From: Alphaproteobacteria bacterium
GTDB taxonomy: Bacteria > Pseudomonadota > Alphaproteobacteria > Micavibrionales > UBA2020
Assembly (NCBI GenBank): GCA_016124645.1
Contig: WGNE01000031.1
Coordinates: 1 to 59,556, forward strand
Length of the DNA: 59,556 nt
Direction: 5' to 3'
The position numbers and the translations under genes were made by a program. How positions within the stretch are numbered: the first letter of the stretch is position 1; each line of letters opens with the position of its first letter. Shown here in pieces: positions 35,425-43,585 of this stretch. The notes under the pieces are model-generated. The model made no database searches and had not been told where the DNA came from. It worked only from the letters and a program-made list of their open reading frames with translations.

Positions 35425-36861
35425 ATGGACACACGCGAACGCAACATCCGCCGCCGCCTGCGCGTGAACTTCACGCATTACGCGCAAAGGTGCCTGAAGA
35501 TCCGCACCAAGAACGGCCGTATCGAGCCCTTGCTGCTCAACGCGGCGCAACGCCATATCCACCAGCGGCTGGAGGCGCAGCTCAAGAACAACGGGCAGGT
35601 CCGCGCGGTGATCCTGAAAGGCCGCCAGCAGGGCTGCAGCACCTACGTCGCCGCAAGGTTCTACTGGAAGGTCACGCACAAGAAAGGCCTTCGCGCCTTC
35701 ATCCTGACGCATCTGGAGGAAGCCTCGCAGCGCATCCACGAGATCGTGCGGCGGTTTCACGACAACTGCCCCCCGGCGGTGCGGCCCCATGCCTCGCAGT
35801 CATCGGCGCGCGCGCTGCACTTCGACCGTCTGGACAGCGGCTATGCCATCGGCACCGCGAAATCGCAGGGCGTGGGACGCGCGGCGACGCTGCAGTATTT
35901 TCACGGCTCGGAAGTCGCCTATTGGACGAACGCGGAGGCGCATGTCGCCGGCATTTTGCAGGCCGTTCCCGACGCGCCCGGCACCGAAGTCATTCTGGAG
36001 AGCACCGCCGCGGGGGCGGAGGGGTTGTTCTACACCCTCGCCATGAACGCGCAGGCGGGCAAATCCGCCTATGAGCTGATTTTCATCCCGTGGTTCTGGC
36101 AGGACGAATACCGCAAGACCCCGCCGGATGATTTCACGCCGACGCCTGAGGAAGAAGCGCATGCCAGGGAATTCGGCCTCGACCCCGCGCAGCTGTGCTG
36201 GCGCAGGCTGAAGATAGCCGAACTGGGCAGTCTTCATGTTTTTCGCCGTGAATACCCCGCCAGCGTGAAGGAAGCCTTCACCGCCGACCGCCCCGGCGCG
36301 CTCTGGCAGCGCGACACCATCGAGAAGAACCGGCGCGATTCCGCCGACGGCCTGCCGCTGATGAAGCGCGTCGTCGTCGCGGTCGATCCCGCCGTGTCCT
36401 CGCGCGCGGGCAGCGACGAGACCGGCATCGTCGTCGCGGGCCTCGGCACGGACGACCACGCCTATGTGCTGGCGGATTATTCTGGCCGCTACACGCCGCT
36501 GGAATGGGCGCAGAAAGTGCTGGAAGCCTATAACCGCCACGACGCCGACCGCGTGGTGGCGGAGGTCAACCAGGGCGGGGAGCTTGTGGAATACACGCTG
36601 CGCACGCTGGATTCGCGCATCCCCTACCGCGCCGTGCGCGCCAGCCGGGGCAAGATGGCAAGGGCCGAGCCCGTGGCCGCGCTGGATGCGCAGGGCCGCG
36701 TGCACCACGTCGGCCTGCACGCGAAGATGGAAGACCAGATGTGCCGCTTCGACCCGCTGGAAGGCGGGGAGAGCCCCGACCGCGTGGACGCGCGCGTCTG
36801 GGCGATCACCGAGCTTTTGCTGACCCGCCCGCCGCCCAGCGGCCCGAAGGTCTGGCGATGA
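35425..36861 (+). CDS. terL: phage terminase large subunit
   Basis: This 478-residue DNA-packaging motor has a Walker A-like KGRQQGCST at residues 65-73 (the variant form usual in this family). A Walker B region lies around FHGSEVAYW. The RNase H-like nuclease domain starts at VVVAVDPAVSS, with later acidic residues in DRVVAEVNQGG. It cuts and pumps DNA into preformed heads through the portal. The length is normal. AAGAAGAG precedes the ATG. A leftward membrane-protein gene separates it from the portal gene, which is unusual. Confidence 0.92.
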   Translation: MDTRERNIRRRLRVNFTHYAQRCLKIRTKNGRIEPLLLNAAQRHIHQRLEAQLKNNGQVRAVILKGRQQGCSTYVAARFYWKVTHKKGLRAFILTHLEEASQRIHEIVRRFHDNCPPAVRPHASQSSARALHFDRLDSGYAIGTAKSQGVGRAATLQYFHGSEVAYWTNAEAHVAGILQAVPDAPGTEVILESTAAGAEGLFYTLAMNAQAGKSAYELIFIPWFWQDEYRKTPPDDFTPTPEEEAHAREFGLDPAQLCWRRLKIAELGSLHVFRREYPASVKEAFTADRPGALWQRDTIEKNRRDSADGLPLMKRVVVAVDPAVSSRAGSDETGIVVAGLGTDDHAYVLADYSGRYTPLEWAQKVLEAYNRHDADRVVAEVNQGGELVEYTLRTLDSRIPYRAVRASRGKMARAEPVAALDAQGRVHHVGLHAKMEDQMCRFDPLEGGESPDRVDARVWAITELLLTRPPPSGPKVWR

Positions 36862-36864
36862 AAT

Positions 36865-37212
36865 TCAGCGCCTGTGCCCCGCGTACCAGAAGAAGGCGCA
36901 GACCCCGCCGACAAGGACGCAAAGCCCGAAGGCGACCCCGATGAAGGTGCCGATTTTCTGCCCGCGTTCGGAATTTCCCGCCAGCTTGTTGGTGACGAGC
37001 GCGATGCACCAGATCGGCAGGGCGAAAAAGAAGAACACGGCAAGCCAGAAAAGGACCAGCGCCACCGCGTGCCCCCAGCCGTCCTCATACCAGATATAGG
37101 CGACGAGCAGGGGCGAGAGCAGGACGGCCCGCAACGCATTGCGCACGTTCGCCTGCATCTCGGGCGTCATGCCGGCATAGTTCTTTTTGCATTTTTCGAT
37201 GAATTTTTTCAC
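36865..37212 (-). CDS. small membrane protein inserted between terL and portal
   Basis: This 115-residue protein has two or three hydrophobic segments (LLSPLLVAYIWYEDGW, ALVLFWLAVFFFFALPIWC, IGTFIGVAFGLCVLVGGVCA). A basic N-terminus, KKFIEKCKKNYAG, precedes them. GTG at 37212 with AAGGGCAGG upstream is the likely start; the frame stays open to 37275. It lies on the opposite strand within the head genes and converges on terL with a 3-base gap. Such moron-like genes often act in superinfection exclusion, but that is inference. No family is recognised. Confidence 0.6.
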   Translation of the reverse strand: MKKFIEKCKKNYAGMTPEMQANVRNALRAVLLSPLLVAYIWYEDGWGHAVALVLFWLAVFFFFALPIWCIALVTNKLAGNSERGQKIGTFIGVAFGLCVLVGGVCAFFWYAGHRR

Positions 37213-37295
37213 GGCCTGCCCTTTCCGTTGCACAAAAAACCAGCCTAGCAGCAAGCGGGCAGAATAAAAAGACACACAAAGACAGGAGCGACCGC

Positions 37296-38525
37296 ATGGT
37301 CTTCAGGAATTTCTTCAAGCCCCGCGCCCCCGCGAAAAAGGACAAATCACCCGATGAGTCCAAGGCCAGCCGCGCGGGCGCGCTGCTGGTGCCCTATTCG
37401 GCGGGGGAGGCGCGTTTCACCCCGCGCCAGTACGACCGGCTGGCGGACGAAGGATACCGCAAGAACGTGGTGGCCTACCGCTGCATCCGCCTCGTCAGCC
37501 AGAACGCCGCCGCCGTGCCCTGGGTGGTGACGCAAGGCCGCGGCGCGGATAAAAAACGCCTGCACGACCACCCGCTGGTCAGGCTGCTTTCCCACCCGAA
37601 CCCGATGCAGGGCGGCGCGGAGTTCTTCGCCGCGCTTTACGGTTTCTACCTCATCGCCGGCAACGGCTATATGGAGGCCGCGGGGCCGAAGGACCGCGCG
37701 CCGCTGGAACTGTGGAACCTGCGCCCCGACCGCATGCGCGTGGTGGCGGGAGCGCAGGGCGTGCCCAAAGCCTACAGGTACAGCGTCAACGGGCAATGGA
37801 TCGACTACCCCGTCGATGGTTTTTCCGGCCATGCGCGCGTGCTGCATGTCAAAAGCTTTCACCCGCTGGACGACTGGTACGGCATGAGCCCGCTGGAAGC
37901 CGCCGCCTTTTCCATCGACCAGCATAACGAGGCGGCGAAATGGAACGCCGCGCTGTTGCAGTCCTCGGCCCGCCCCTCGGGCGCGCTGGTTTACCGCCCC
38001 GCGCACCCCGATGCCTCTGACGCGCTGTCGGACGCGCAGCGCGAAAGTCTGAAATCCGAATTGGCGCGGTATTTTTCCGGCGGGGAGAACGCCGGGCGGC
38101 CGCTGGTGCTGGAAGGCGGGCTGGACTGGCGCGACCTGTCGCTTTCGCCCAAGGACATGGACTGGCTGGCCGGGCGCGACGTTTCCGCGCGCGACATCGC
38201 GCAGGCCTTTCACGTGCCGCCGCAGCTTGTCGGCATCACCGGGTCGATGACCTTCGCGAATTTCGAGCAGGCGCGGCTCGCGCTTTTCGACGACGCGGTG
38301 CTGCCGCTGCTCGACCACGTGAAGGACGCCCTCAACGGCTGGCTGGCCCCGCGCTTCGGCGCCGATATCGCCATTGATTACGACACCGACGGCATCGAGG
38401 CGCTGGCGCCGCGGCGCGAGAAAACATGGCAGCGCATCACCGCCGCCAGCTTCATGACCGTCAACGAAAAACGCGCTGCCCTCGGCCTGCCGCCGGTGGA
38501 GGGCGGGGACAAGCTGCCTTCGTGA
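37296..38525 (+). CDS. phage portal protein, HK97 family
   Basis: This 409-residue portal forms the dodecameric ring at the head vertex. Family blocks visible are VVAYRCIRLVSQNAAAVPW, HPLVRLLSHPNP, GNGYMEA, LWNLRPDRM, GMSPLEAA and FHVPPQLVGI. The length is normal for the HK97/GTA gp3 type. AGGAG lies 6 bases before the ATG. It starts the second block of head genes after the leftward membrane gene. Confidence 0.92.
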   Translation: MVFRNFFKPRAPAKKDKSPDESKASRAGALLVPYSAGEARFTPRQYDRLADEGYRKNVVAYRCIRLVSQNAAAVPWVVTQGRGADKKRLHDHPLVRLLSHPNPMQGGAEFFAALYGFYLIAGNGYMEAAGPKDRAPLELWNLRPDRMRVVAGAQGVPKAYRYSVNGQWIDYPVDGFSGHARVLHVKSFHPLDDWYGMSPLEAAAFSIDQHNEAAKWNAALLQSSARPSGALVYRPAHPDASDALSDAQRESLKSELARYFSGGENAGRPLVLEGGLDWRDLSLSPKDMDWLAGRDVSARDIAQAFHVPPQLVGITGSMTFANFEQARLALFDDAVLPLLDHVKDALNGWLAPRFGADIAIDYDTDGIEALAPRREKTWQRITAASFMTVNEKRAALGLPPVEGGDKLPS

Positions 38526-38535
38526 GTTTTTATCG

Positions 38536-38707
38536 CCCACGGATGGACGCGGATGGACGCGGATGGACGCGGATATTCTTTTGCAGTGGCATGTGCAGCG
38601 CAATAAAGCCTTTCAGGCCGCCTGCGGCGGCCAATAATCCCCTAATTTTACGCGGCATATCTTGTTTATCGCGTCCGTATCTGCGTCCATCCGCGTTCAT
38701 CCGTGGG
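38536..38707. repeat. palindromic REP-like element with GGATGGACGC tandem repeats
   Basis: The left arm (38536-38575) contains CCCAC followed by three copies of GGATGGACGC. The right arm (38671-38707) is its imperfect reverse complement, ending CATCCGTGGG. About 95 bases separate the arms. It fills the space between the portal and the next gene. Short palindromic elements with this GGATG-type core are dispersed in many GC-rich genomes, so it is probably a mobile repeat rather than a phage signal. Confidence 0.6.
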
Positions 38708-38738
38708 AAAAAATAAAGAAGAAAGGGATAAAACCGCC

Positions 38739-39020
38739 ATGACCCTCGACGTTCCCTACGGCAAGAGATTTTACCGCGTAAAGCGCGACATGCGTCTTTT
38801 GTGCGAGGTGGAGGCCGAGCTGGGCGGCATGGCGGCCCTGCAAAACCGCCTGCGCAGCGAATGCTGGACGGTGACGGAGCTGGTGACGCTGGTGCAGATA
38901 TTGCTGCAGGCCGCGGGACTGACGGCGGATTTCATGCAGCTGGGGGACGAGATGCTGCAACGCGGCCTTGGCCATTACCTTGCGCTGGCGGAAAAGCTGG
39001 CGGGGATCACGCAACGCTGA
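38739..39020 (+). CDS. GTA gp10-like tail assembly chaperone-type protein
   Basis: This 93-residue protein begins LDVPYGKRFYRVKRDMRLLC and continues EVEAELGGMAALQNRL, with a helical C-terminal half. It resembles the alphaproteobacterial GTA gp10-type chaperone family (Phage_TAC_11-like). That family is normally encoded beside the tail tube gene, whereas this copy lies between the portal and protease. A second gp10-like gene is at 48097-48435, in the expected place. The ATG at 38739 has AAGGGA upstream. Similarity was judged by eye, so the function is tentative. Confidence 0.5.
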   Translation: MTLDVPYGKRFYRVKRDMRLLCEVEAELGGMAALQNRLRSECWTVTELVTLVQILLQAAGLTADFMQLGDEMLQRGLGHYLALAEKLAGITQR

Positions 39021-39029
39021 GACGAATTT

Positions 39030-39491
39030 TCACTTGCCGAGCCGGATGCGCGCGACGCGCTGCTCGATTTCGTTGCCATAGGCGGAGCGGAAGGTATTGA
39101 GATATTCAAGATGCGTGACGGGCGTGCAGTCCGGATCTTTTTCGAACACGCGCACGGTGAGCTCGGGCAGCGTCAGTTTAAACAGGTCTTTCGCCGGCTG
39201 CACCGCCGCCACGCGAGCGAAGGAAGGGGCGAGCTTTTCGATGCGCGCCTCGATCTCCTCCACCACTTCGGGCGGCACGCGCCCGGCGTCGTTGAAGGGC
39301 TTCACCAGCTTGCCGATTTTCCTGTCAAGCTTGCGGATGCGGTAAACGTCCCGCGCCGGGCCGGCCAGGATGGCGCGGTGCTTTTCGACGCGCAGGCGGT
39401 GGCCGGAATCGAAAAACATGCCGATGCTCTCGATCGCGGCGCTGATGAAATCCTGCTGCTCTTCCGTCGGCTCCAGCTGCTTTGCGGCCAT
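39030..39491 (-). CDS. hypothetical soluble protein, leftward within head genes
   Basis: This 153-residue, mostly helical protein carries PTEEQQDFISAAIESIGMFF, IRKLDRKIGKLVKPFNDAGR and many charged residues. There is no signal peptide, membrane helix or recognised motif. An AGGA lies about 12 bases before the ATG at 39491. It converges on the gp10-like gene with a 9-base gap and is the second leftward insertion among the head genes. It could be an accessory moron. Confidence 0.55.
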   Translation of the reverse strand: MAAKQLEPTEEQQDFISAAIESIGMFFDSGHRLRVEKHRAILAGPARDVYRIRKLDRKIGKLVKPFNDAGRVPPEVVEEIEARIEKLAPSFARVAAVQPAKDLFKLTLPELTVRVFEKDPDCTPVTHLEYLNTFRSAYGNEIEQRVARIRLGK

Positions 39492-39596
39492 TTGCGGGGC
39501 GTCCTGCTCTCTCGTGAAACTGCGTTAATATACATAATACTTTCGCCCGACAGCATCAAGAATTCATTGTCCTTAACCTTCAAAAGATTGATTTAC

Positions 39597-39896
39597 ATGG
39601 AAAACTCACCCCTCCACACCAGCCGGGACACGGGGACGGGCGCGCTTTCGCTGCTGCCTGGATCGGGCGGGCCCGGTTTTTACCGCCTGTTCGGCACGGG
39701 CGGCGATTGCATGTTTCTCTATGCCATCCACCACCCCGAAACCGGGGATTTCGAGACCGGCGCGGGCCATCTTGCCGACGCCGCGACGCTGGTGCGCGAT
39801 TGCGTCATCGCCTCCTCCAACGCGGGGCGGCATGTGGATTTCGCAGGCGGCGTCAAGATCATCCGCAACCGCCTGGACCAAGGAGAGCCCCCATGA
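39597..39896 (+). CDS. hypothetical protein coupled to prohead protease
   Basis: This 99-residue protein has a short disordered N-terminus. The core GDCMFLYAIHHPETGDFETG and GGVKIIRNRL could be a small alpha/beta fold. The ATG at 39597 lies in an AT-richer spacer. Its stop overlaps the start of the protease gene in an ATGA, indicating translational coupling and a head-related role. In GTAs a small gene also precedes the protease (gp3.5), but no sequence match is claimed. Confidence 0.55.
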   Translation: MENSPLHTSRDTGTGALSLLPGSGGPGFYRLFGTGGDCMFLYAIHHPETGDFETGAGHLADAATLVRDCVIASSNAGRHVDFAGGVKIIRNRLDQGEPP

Positions 39897-40582
39897 AGAC
39901 CGAATGCTTCGACAGCCCCTTCGAGCTGAAGTTCCTCTCGTCCGATACCGGCGTGTTCGAGGGCTATGCCTCCGTCTTCGGCGTGACCGACAACGCGGGC
40001 GACATCATCCGCCCCGGCGCCTTCGCAAAATCATTGCGGCAGACGCGCGCGGACGAAAGACTGCCGCCGCTGCTCTGGCAGCACGACCCCGCGCAGCCCA
40101 TCGGCGCCTGGCTGGACATGCGCGAGGATTCGCACGGGCTTTTCGTGAAGGGCCAGCTGTTCCTGAACGACATCGCGCTGGCGCGCGAGGCCTGGACGCT
40201 TTTGAAGGAAAACGTCGTGACCGGTCTTTCCATCGGCTACCGCGTGCGCGGATCGCACCGCGACGCGAAAGACGGGCTGCGCGTCCTGACCGACATCGAA
40301 TTGCTGGAAATCTCCATGGTGACTTTTCCGGCCAATGAATTCGCGCGCATCCGGCGCGTGAAATCGCAGCTGGCCGCCGGCGATGTGCCGAGCGCGCGCG
40401 ACTGCGAGGCCGTCCTGCGCGAGGCAGGATTCAGCCGCAAGCGGGCCAAGGGGCTTTTGTCCCACGGCTACAAGGCGCTTTTGACGGATCCGCGGGAAGC
40501 GGATGACCAAAACGATGCCGATACCGGCGAACTGGTGGCGATGGTCCAAGGCCTCGCCGCCGCCATCCGCACCCTCACCTGA
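39893..40582 (+). CDS. prohead maturation protease, HK97 family
   Basis: This 229-residue serine protease cleaves the capsid delta domain and scaffold during head maturation. Family features visible are FEGYASVFGVTDNAGDIIRPGAF, LLWQHDPAQPIG (catalytic His in WQHD), GLSIGYR (catalytic Ser) and ELLEISMVTFPAN. The C-terminal ~50 residues form a helical extension. The start at 39893 overlaps the previous gene by 4 bases. The capsid gene follows after 28 bases, the standard head order. Confidence 0.9.
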   Translation: MKTECFDSPFELKFLSSDTGVFEGYASVFGVTDNAGDIIRPGAFAKSLRQTRADERLPPLLWQHDPAQPIGAWLDMREDSHGLFVKGQLFLNDIALAREAWTLLKENVVTGLSIGYRVRGSHRDAKDGLRVLTDIELLEISMVTFPANEFARIRRVKSQLAAGDVPSARDCEAVLREAGFSRKRAKGLLSHGYKALLTDPREADDQNDADTGELVAMVQGLAAAIRTLT

Positions 40583-40610
40583 TTTTGATCTGAACAGAAA
40601 GGATACATCC

Positions 40611-41900
40611 ATGAGCAACGACATCCGCACGGCCGTCTATGACCTCGGCCGCGCTTTCGAGGCTTTCAAGGAAGCCAACGACCAGCGCCTGAAGGAAATC
40701 GAGCGGCGCGGTTCCGCCGACCCGCTGACCGACATGAAGGTCAACCGCCTGAATGCCGAGGTGACCCGCGCCATCGACGCCGCCGACGCCGCCAAGCGCC
40801 GCGTCGATCTCATCGAGACCGCCATGTCCCGAGCCCCGCAATCCAAGGGCGGCGACGACTGGGCCGAGGCCGAACAGTTCATGCTGGAACGCAAGGGCTC
40901 CATCCCCGGCGATTTCGGCGTCGATGCCTACCGCCAGTACAAATCCGCCTTCCGCGGCTACATCCGCAAGAACAACGCAGGCGGCGGGGTGGAGGAGATC
41001 AAGGCGCTTTCCGCCGGCTCCGACCCCGACGGCGGCTTCGCCGTCACGCCCGATATGTCCGGGCGCATCGCCGCGCTGGTGCGCGAAACATCGCCCCTGC
41101 GGCAGGTCGCCAACGTCGTCACCATCGGCACCGACGCGCTCGAGGGCATCAACGACCTCAACGAGGCCACCTCCGGCTGGGTCGGGGAAACCGACAGCCG
41201 CACGGAAACCGACGCGCCCAAGATCGGCGAATACCGCATTCCCGTGCACGAGCAATACGCCGAGCCGCGCGCCACGCAAAAACTGCTGGACGACGCGATG
41301 TTCGACATCGAGGGCTGGCTGGCCGGCAAGATCGCCGAGCGCCTCTCGCGCATGGAGAACGAGGCCTTCGTGACCGGCAACGGCATCCGTAAGCCGCGCG
41401 GTTTCCTGACCTACGCTTCCGGCACGCCCTCGGCCTCGGGCTTTTCGGTCATCGAGCAGGTCGCGACGGGCGCTTCGGGCGCGTTCGACTCGACCGACCC
41501 CGGCGACGCGCTCATCTCCCTCGTCTATAGCCTGAAATCCGTCTATCGCGAGAAGGCCGTCTTCATGATGCGCCGCTCGGTGCTGGCGGAGGTGCGCAAG
41601 CTCAAGGACAGCCAGGGCAACTACCTCTGGCAGCCCGACTTCCAGCAAAAGCAGAGCGGCACCTTGCTCGGCTTCGACGTGCTGGAGGCGGAGGACATGC
41701 CCGCGATCGGCGCGGACAGCCTGTCCATCGCCTTCGGGGACTTCAGCGCCGGTTACCAGATCGTCGATCGGCAGGGCATCCGCGTGCTGCGCGACAGCTT
41801 CACCGCCAAGCCCTACGTGAAGTTCTACACCACGAAGCGCGTCGGCGGCGACGTCGTCAACTTCGAGGCCATCAAACTGCTGAAATTCGCGGCATCGTAA
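40611..41900 (+). CDS. major capsid protein, HK97 fold
   Basis: This 429-residue coat protein has an N-terminal ~100-residue helical delta (scaffolding) domain that the protease is expected to remove. The HK97 core starts near EIKALSAGSDPDGGFAVTP. Blocks such as SPLRQVANVVTIGTDALEGI, ATQKLLDDAMFDIEGWLA and QIVDRQGIRVLRDSFTAKPY are typical of phage and GTA gp5 proteins. The ATG at 40611 has AAAGGA upstream. Confidence 0.93.
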   Translation: MSNDIRTAVYDLGRAFEAFKEANDQRLKEIERRGSADPLTDMKVNRLNAEVTRAIDAADAAKRRVDLIETAMSRAPQSKGGDDWAEAEQFMLERKGSIPGDFGVDAYRQYKSAFRGYIRKNNAGGGVEEIKALSAGSDPDGGFAVTPDMSGRIAALVRETSPLRQVANVVTIGTDALEGINDLNEATSGWVGETDSRTETDAPKIGEYRIPVHEQYAEPRATQKLLDDAMFDIEGWLAGKIAERLSRMENEAFVTGNGIRKPRGFLTYASGTPSASGFSVIEQVATGASGAFDSTDPGDALISLVYSLKSVYREKAVFMMRRSVLAEVRKLKDSQGNYLWQPDFQQKQSGTLLGFDVLEAEDMPAIGADSLSIAFGDFSAGYQIVDRQGIRVLRDSFTAKPYVKFYTTKRVGGDVVNFEAIKLLKFAAS

Positions 41901-42106
41901 GACCACACAAACGATGACGCGAGCCCGGGGAGGGCTTGCCGCCGCTGCCCCCGCACACGAAGGGGCAGCCCGCCTGCATCCCCCCGCAGGCCTTTCGCAA
42001 GGCGCGCGCCCGCCCCGCTCCGCGCGCCCCGGCGGTTTTTACCGACGGTGCGGCCATGCCTTCCCCGGGTTTTCTTTTTCTTTTAGACACGAAAGGACTT
42101 TTTGAC

Positions 42107-42559
42107 ATGCACGACATCACCAGCAACATCGGCATCACCCAATGCCTTGCACCTCAGACCATCGATTCTTCCGCGCTCGACAGCGGCAGCATCGACATGC
42201 AGGGCGCGGATTGCGCCGCCGTCGCCGTCTTCATCGGCGCGATGGGCGACACGCTTTCCGGCTCCGCGCGCATCGACCTGAAAATCGAGCACGCGGATGA
42301 CGACGGCGCGGGCGCGCCCGGCAGCTTTGCCGCCTGCACGGACGAGGACGTGCTGAATTTCACCGGCCTTGACGCCTCCGGCATCTTCGAAAGCGTGGAC
42401 GCCGACGCCAAAGCGCAAAAACGCTATGTCGTCGGCTACCGCGGCGGCAAGCGGTTCATCAAGGTCACCGCGACGCCGACCGGGCTTTCGAGCGGCGGCC
42501 CCGTCGCCATGGCCTGCCTGACGGGCGCGCCGCACGAAGCGCCGGTCGATAACAGCTGA
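42107..42559 (+). CDS. putative head decoration / capsid-accessory protein
   Basis: This 150-residue protein is rich in small residues. It includes CLAPQTIDSSALDSGSIDM, SGSARIDLKIEHADDDG and KRYVVGYRGGKRFIKVTATP, suggesting an all-beta fold. Proteins of this size and pattern often follow the major capsid gene in siphophages. GAAAGGAC lies 11 bases before the ATG. The role is inferred from position. A 206-base C-rich spacer separates it from the capsid gene, and the higBA insertion follows. Confidence 0.55.
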   Translation: MHDITSNIGITQCLAPQTIDSSALDSGSIDMQGADCAAVAVFIGAMGDTLSGSARIDLKIEHADDDGAGAPGSFAACTDEDVLNFTGLDASGIFESVDADAKAQKRYVVGYRGGKRFIKVTATPTGLSSGGPVAMACLTGAPHEAPVDNS

Positions 42560-42662
42560 CGCCAACCGTTAACTTCGCCACTGCCTCCTCACCGCCTCGG
42601 GCGGGGTCCTTTTCCTTCACTTCACGAACGGCCCCGCCCGCTTTTTTTCGCAAGAGGAATAA

Positions 42663-42711
42663 AATTGTCAACCATTTGGTTAATATTTTGTCAACCAAAT
42701 GGTTGACAATT
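42663..42711. promoter_or_regulatory. operator palindrome of the higBA unit
   Basis: Two perfect 19-base inverted arms (42663-42681 and 42693-42711) are separated by 11 bases. Inside the right half, TTGTCAACC-AAAT-GGTTGACAA is itself a perfect palindrome. This is the usual look of an antitoxin-bound autoregulatory operator. Confidence 0.65.
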
Positions 42712-42731
42712 CGTCAAAGCCCGGATATCCT
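42703..42731 (+). promoter_or_regulatory. promoter of higBA
   Basis: TTGACA (42703-42708) and TATCCT (42726-42731) are separated by 17 bases. The -35 lies inside the palindrome, so HigA binding would block RNA polymerase. Confidence 0.55.
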
Positions 42732-42762
42732 GCACCTATTATACATTATAGGAGGCCAGATT

Positions 42763-42837
42763 ATGATGTACGCAGCATGCCGGAGACGAGAAAAAAATGA
42801 TAAAAAGCTTCAAAAACAAAGGCCTTCAGGAGCTTGA
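42763..42837 (+). CDS. possible 24-codon leader ORF overlapping higB
   Basis: An ATG at 42763 with AGGAGG about 7 bases upstream opens a 24-codon frame (starts MMYAACRRR). It ends at 42837, inside higB but out of frame. higB itself has a poor ribosome site. The leader may set toxin translation by coupling; it could also be fortuitous. Confidence 0.35.
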   Translation: MMYAACRRREKNDKKLQKQRPSGA

Positions 42838-43075
42838 TGCGCGCGGCAAGACCGGCAAGATCAACAAAAAATTCCATGCCCGCCTCCTGCGCATGATCGA
42901 CGTACTCAAGAACGCAGAGAGCCTGGACGATGTCAACCTTCCGGGTTACAAGCTTCACGGATTAACCGGATTTAAACCGAAAAGATATACAATAAGCGTG
43001 AATGGCCCGTGGCGCATCACCTTTACTTTTGAGGACGGCAACGCCGCGGAGGTTGACTTTGAAAATTACCATTAG
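42797..43075 (+). CDS. higB: HigB/RelE-type toxin
   Basis: This 92-residue ribosome-dependent mRNA interferase starts MIKSFKNKGLQEL and continues with a helix pair. KLHGLTGFKPKRYTISVNGP and WRITFTFEDGNAAEVDFENYH are the classical HigB signature, including the RY(S/T)I.VNG..RI core. It cleaves mRNA at the ribosome when free of antitoxin. The toxin comes before the antitoxin, as usual for hig. Upstream are a promoter and palindrome; downstream are higA and a terminator, so the pair is a self-contained unit between capsid and connector genes. Confidence 0.88.
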   Translation: MIKSFKNKGLQELDARGKTGKINKKFHARLLRMIDVLKNAESLDDVNLPGYKLHGLTGFKPKRYTISVNGPWRITFTFEDGNAAEVDFENYH

Positions 43076-43143
43076 CGACGGCCAAGGAAAAAAGACGCTT
43101 GTATGCCGCGCCGATGCAAAGCAAAAGCGAATTGAAAAAAACA

Positions 43144-43457
43144 TGGCGACGAATAAGAAAGAGAACAGATGCCCCACCCATCCGGGTATTTTACTGGCGG
43201 AAGATATTCTTCCGGCGCTCGACCTGTCCGTCGCACAGGCCGCGGATGCGCTGCAAGTGTCCAGAACGTTTTTATACCGGCTTCTGGCCGGTCAAACGCC
43301 CATGTCGATGGAAATGTGCGTCAAAGTAGGCAAACTGGCTGGCAACGGTCCGCGTTTGTGGGCCAACATGCAAACCAGCTACGATCTCTGGCAGACGGAA
43401 AACGACCCTGACGTTATAAAAGCCGTGCGGAAAATACCGACTTTCGAAGCAGCGTAA
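43144..43457 (+). CDS. higA: HigA antitoxin, Xre-type HTH
   Basis: This 104-residue DNA-binding antitoxin has HPGILLAEDILPALDLSVAQ, then a helix-turn-helix SVAQAADALQVSRTFLYRLL, and NGPRLWANMQTSYDLWQTE, the typical HigA pattern. It neutralises HigB and probably binds the 42663-42711 palindrome. It starts 68 bases after the higB stop at an ATG in an AT-rich context. Confidence 0.87.
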
Positions 43458-43491
43458 CTCTTTCCCCCAACCACCCAACACCTGATTTTCC

Positions 43492-43515
43492 AGCCCGGAA
43501 CCTTCCGGGCTTTTT
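43492..43515 (+). terminator. intrinsic terminator of higBA
   Basis: A 9-bp stem AGCCCGGAA / TTCCGGGCT with a 2-base loop is followed by TTTT. It closes the toxin-antitoxin unit inside the virion cluster. Confidence 0.8.
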
Positions 43516-43585
43516 CATTGTGATAACGACTGTCCTATATTTCATCGCCTCTCCCGTGAACAGGAAGGGCGAAACGGGAGATGAC

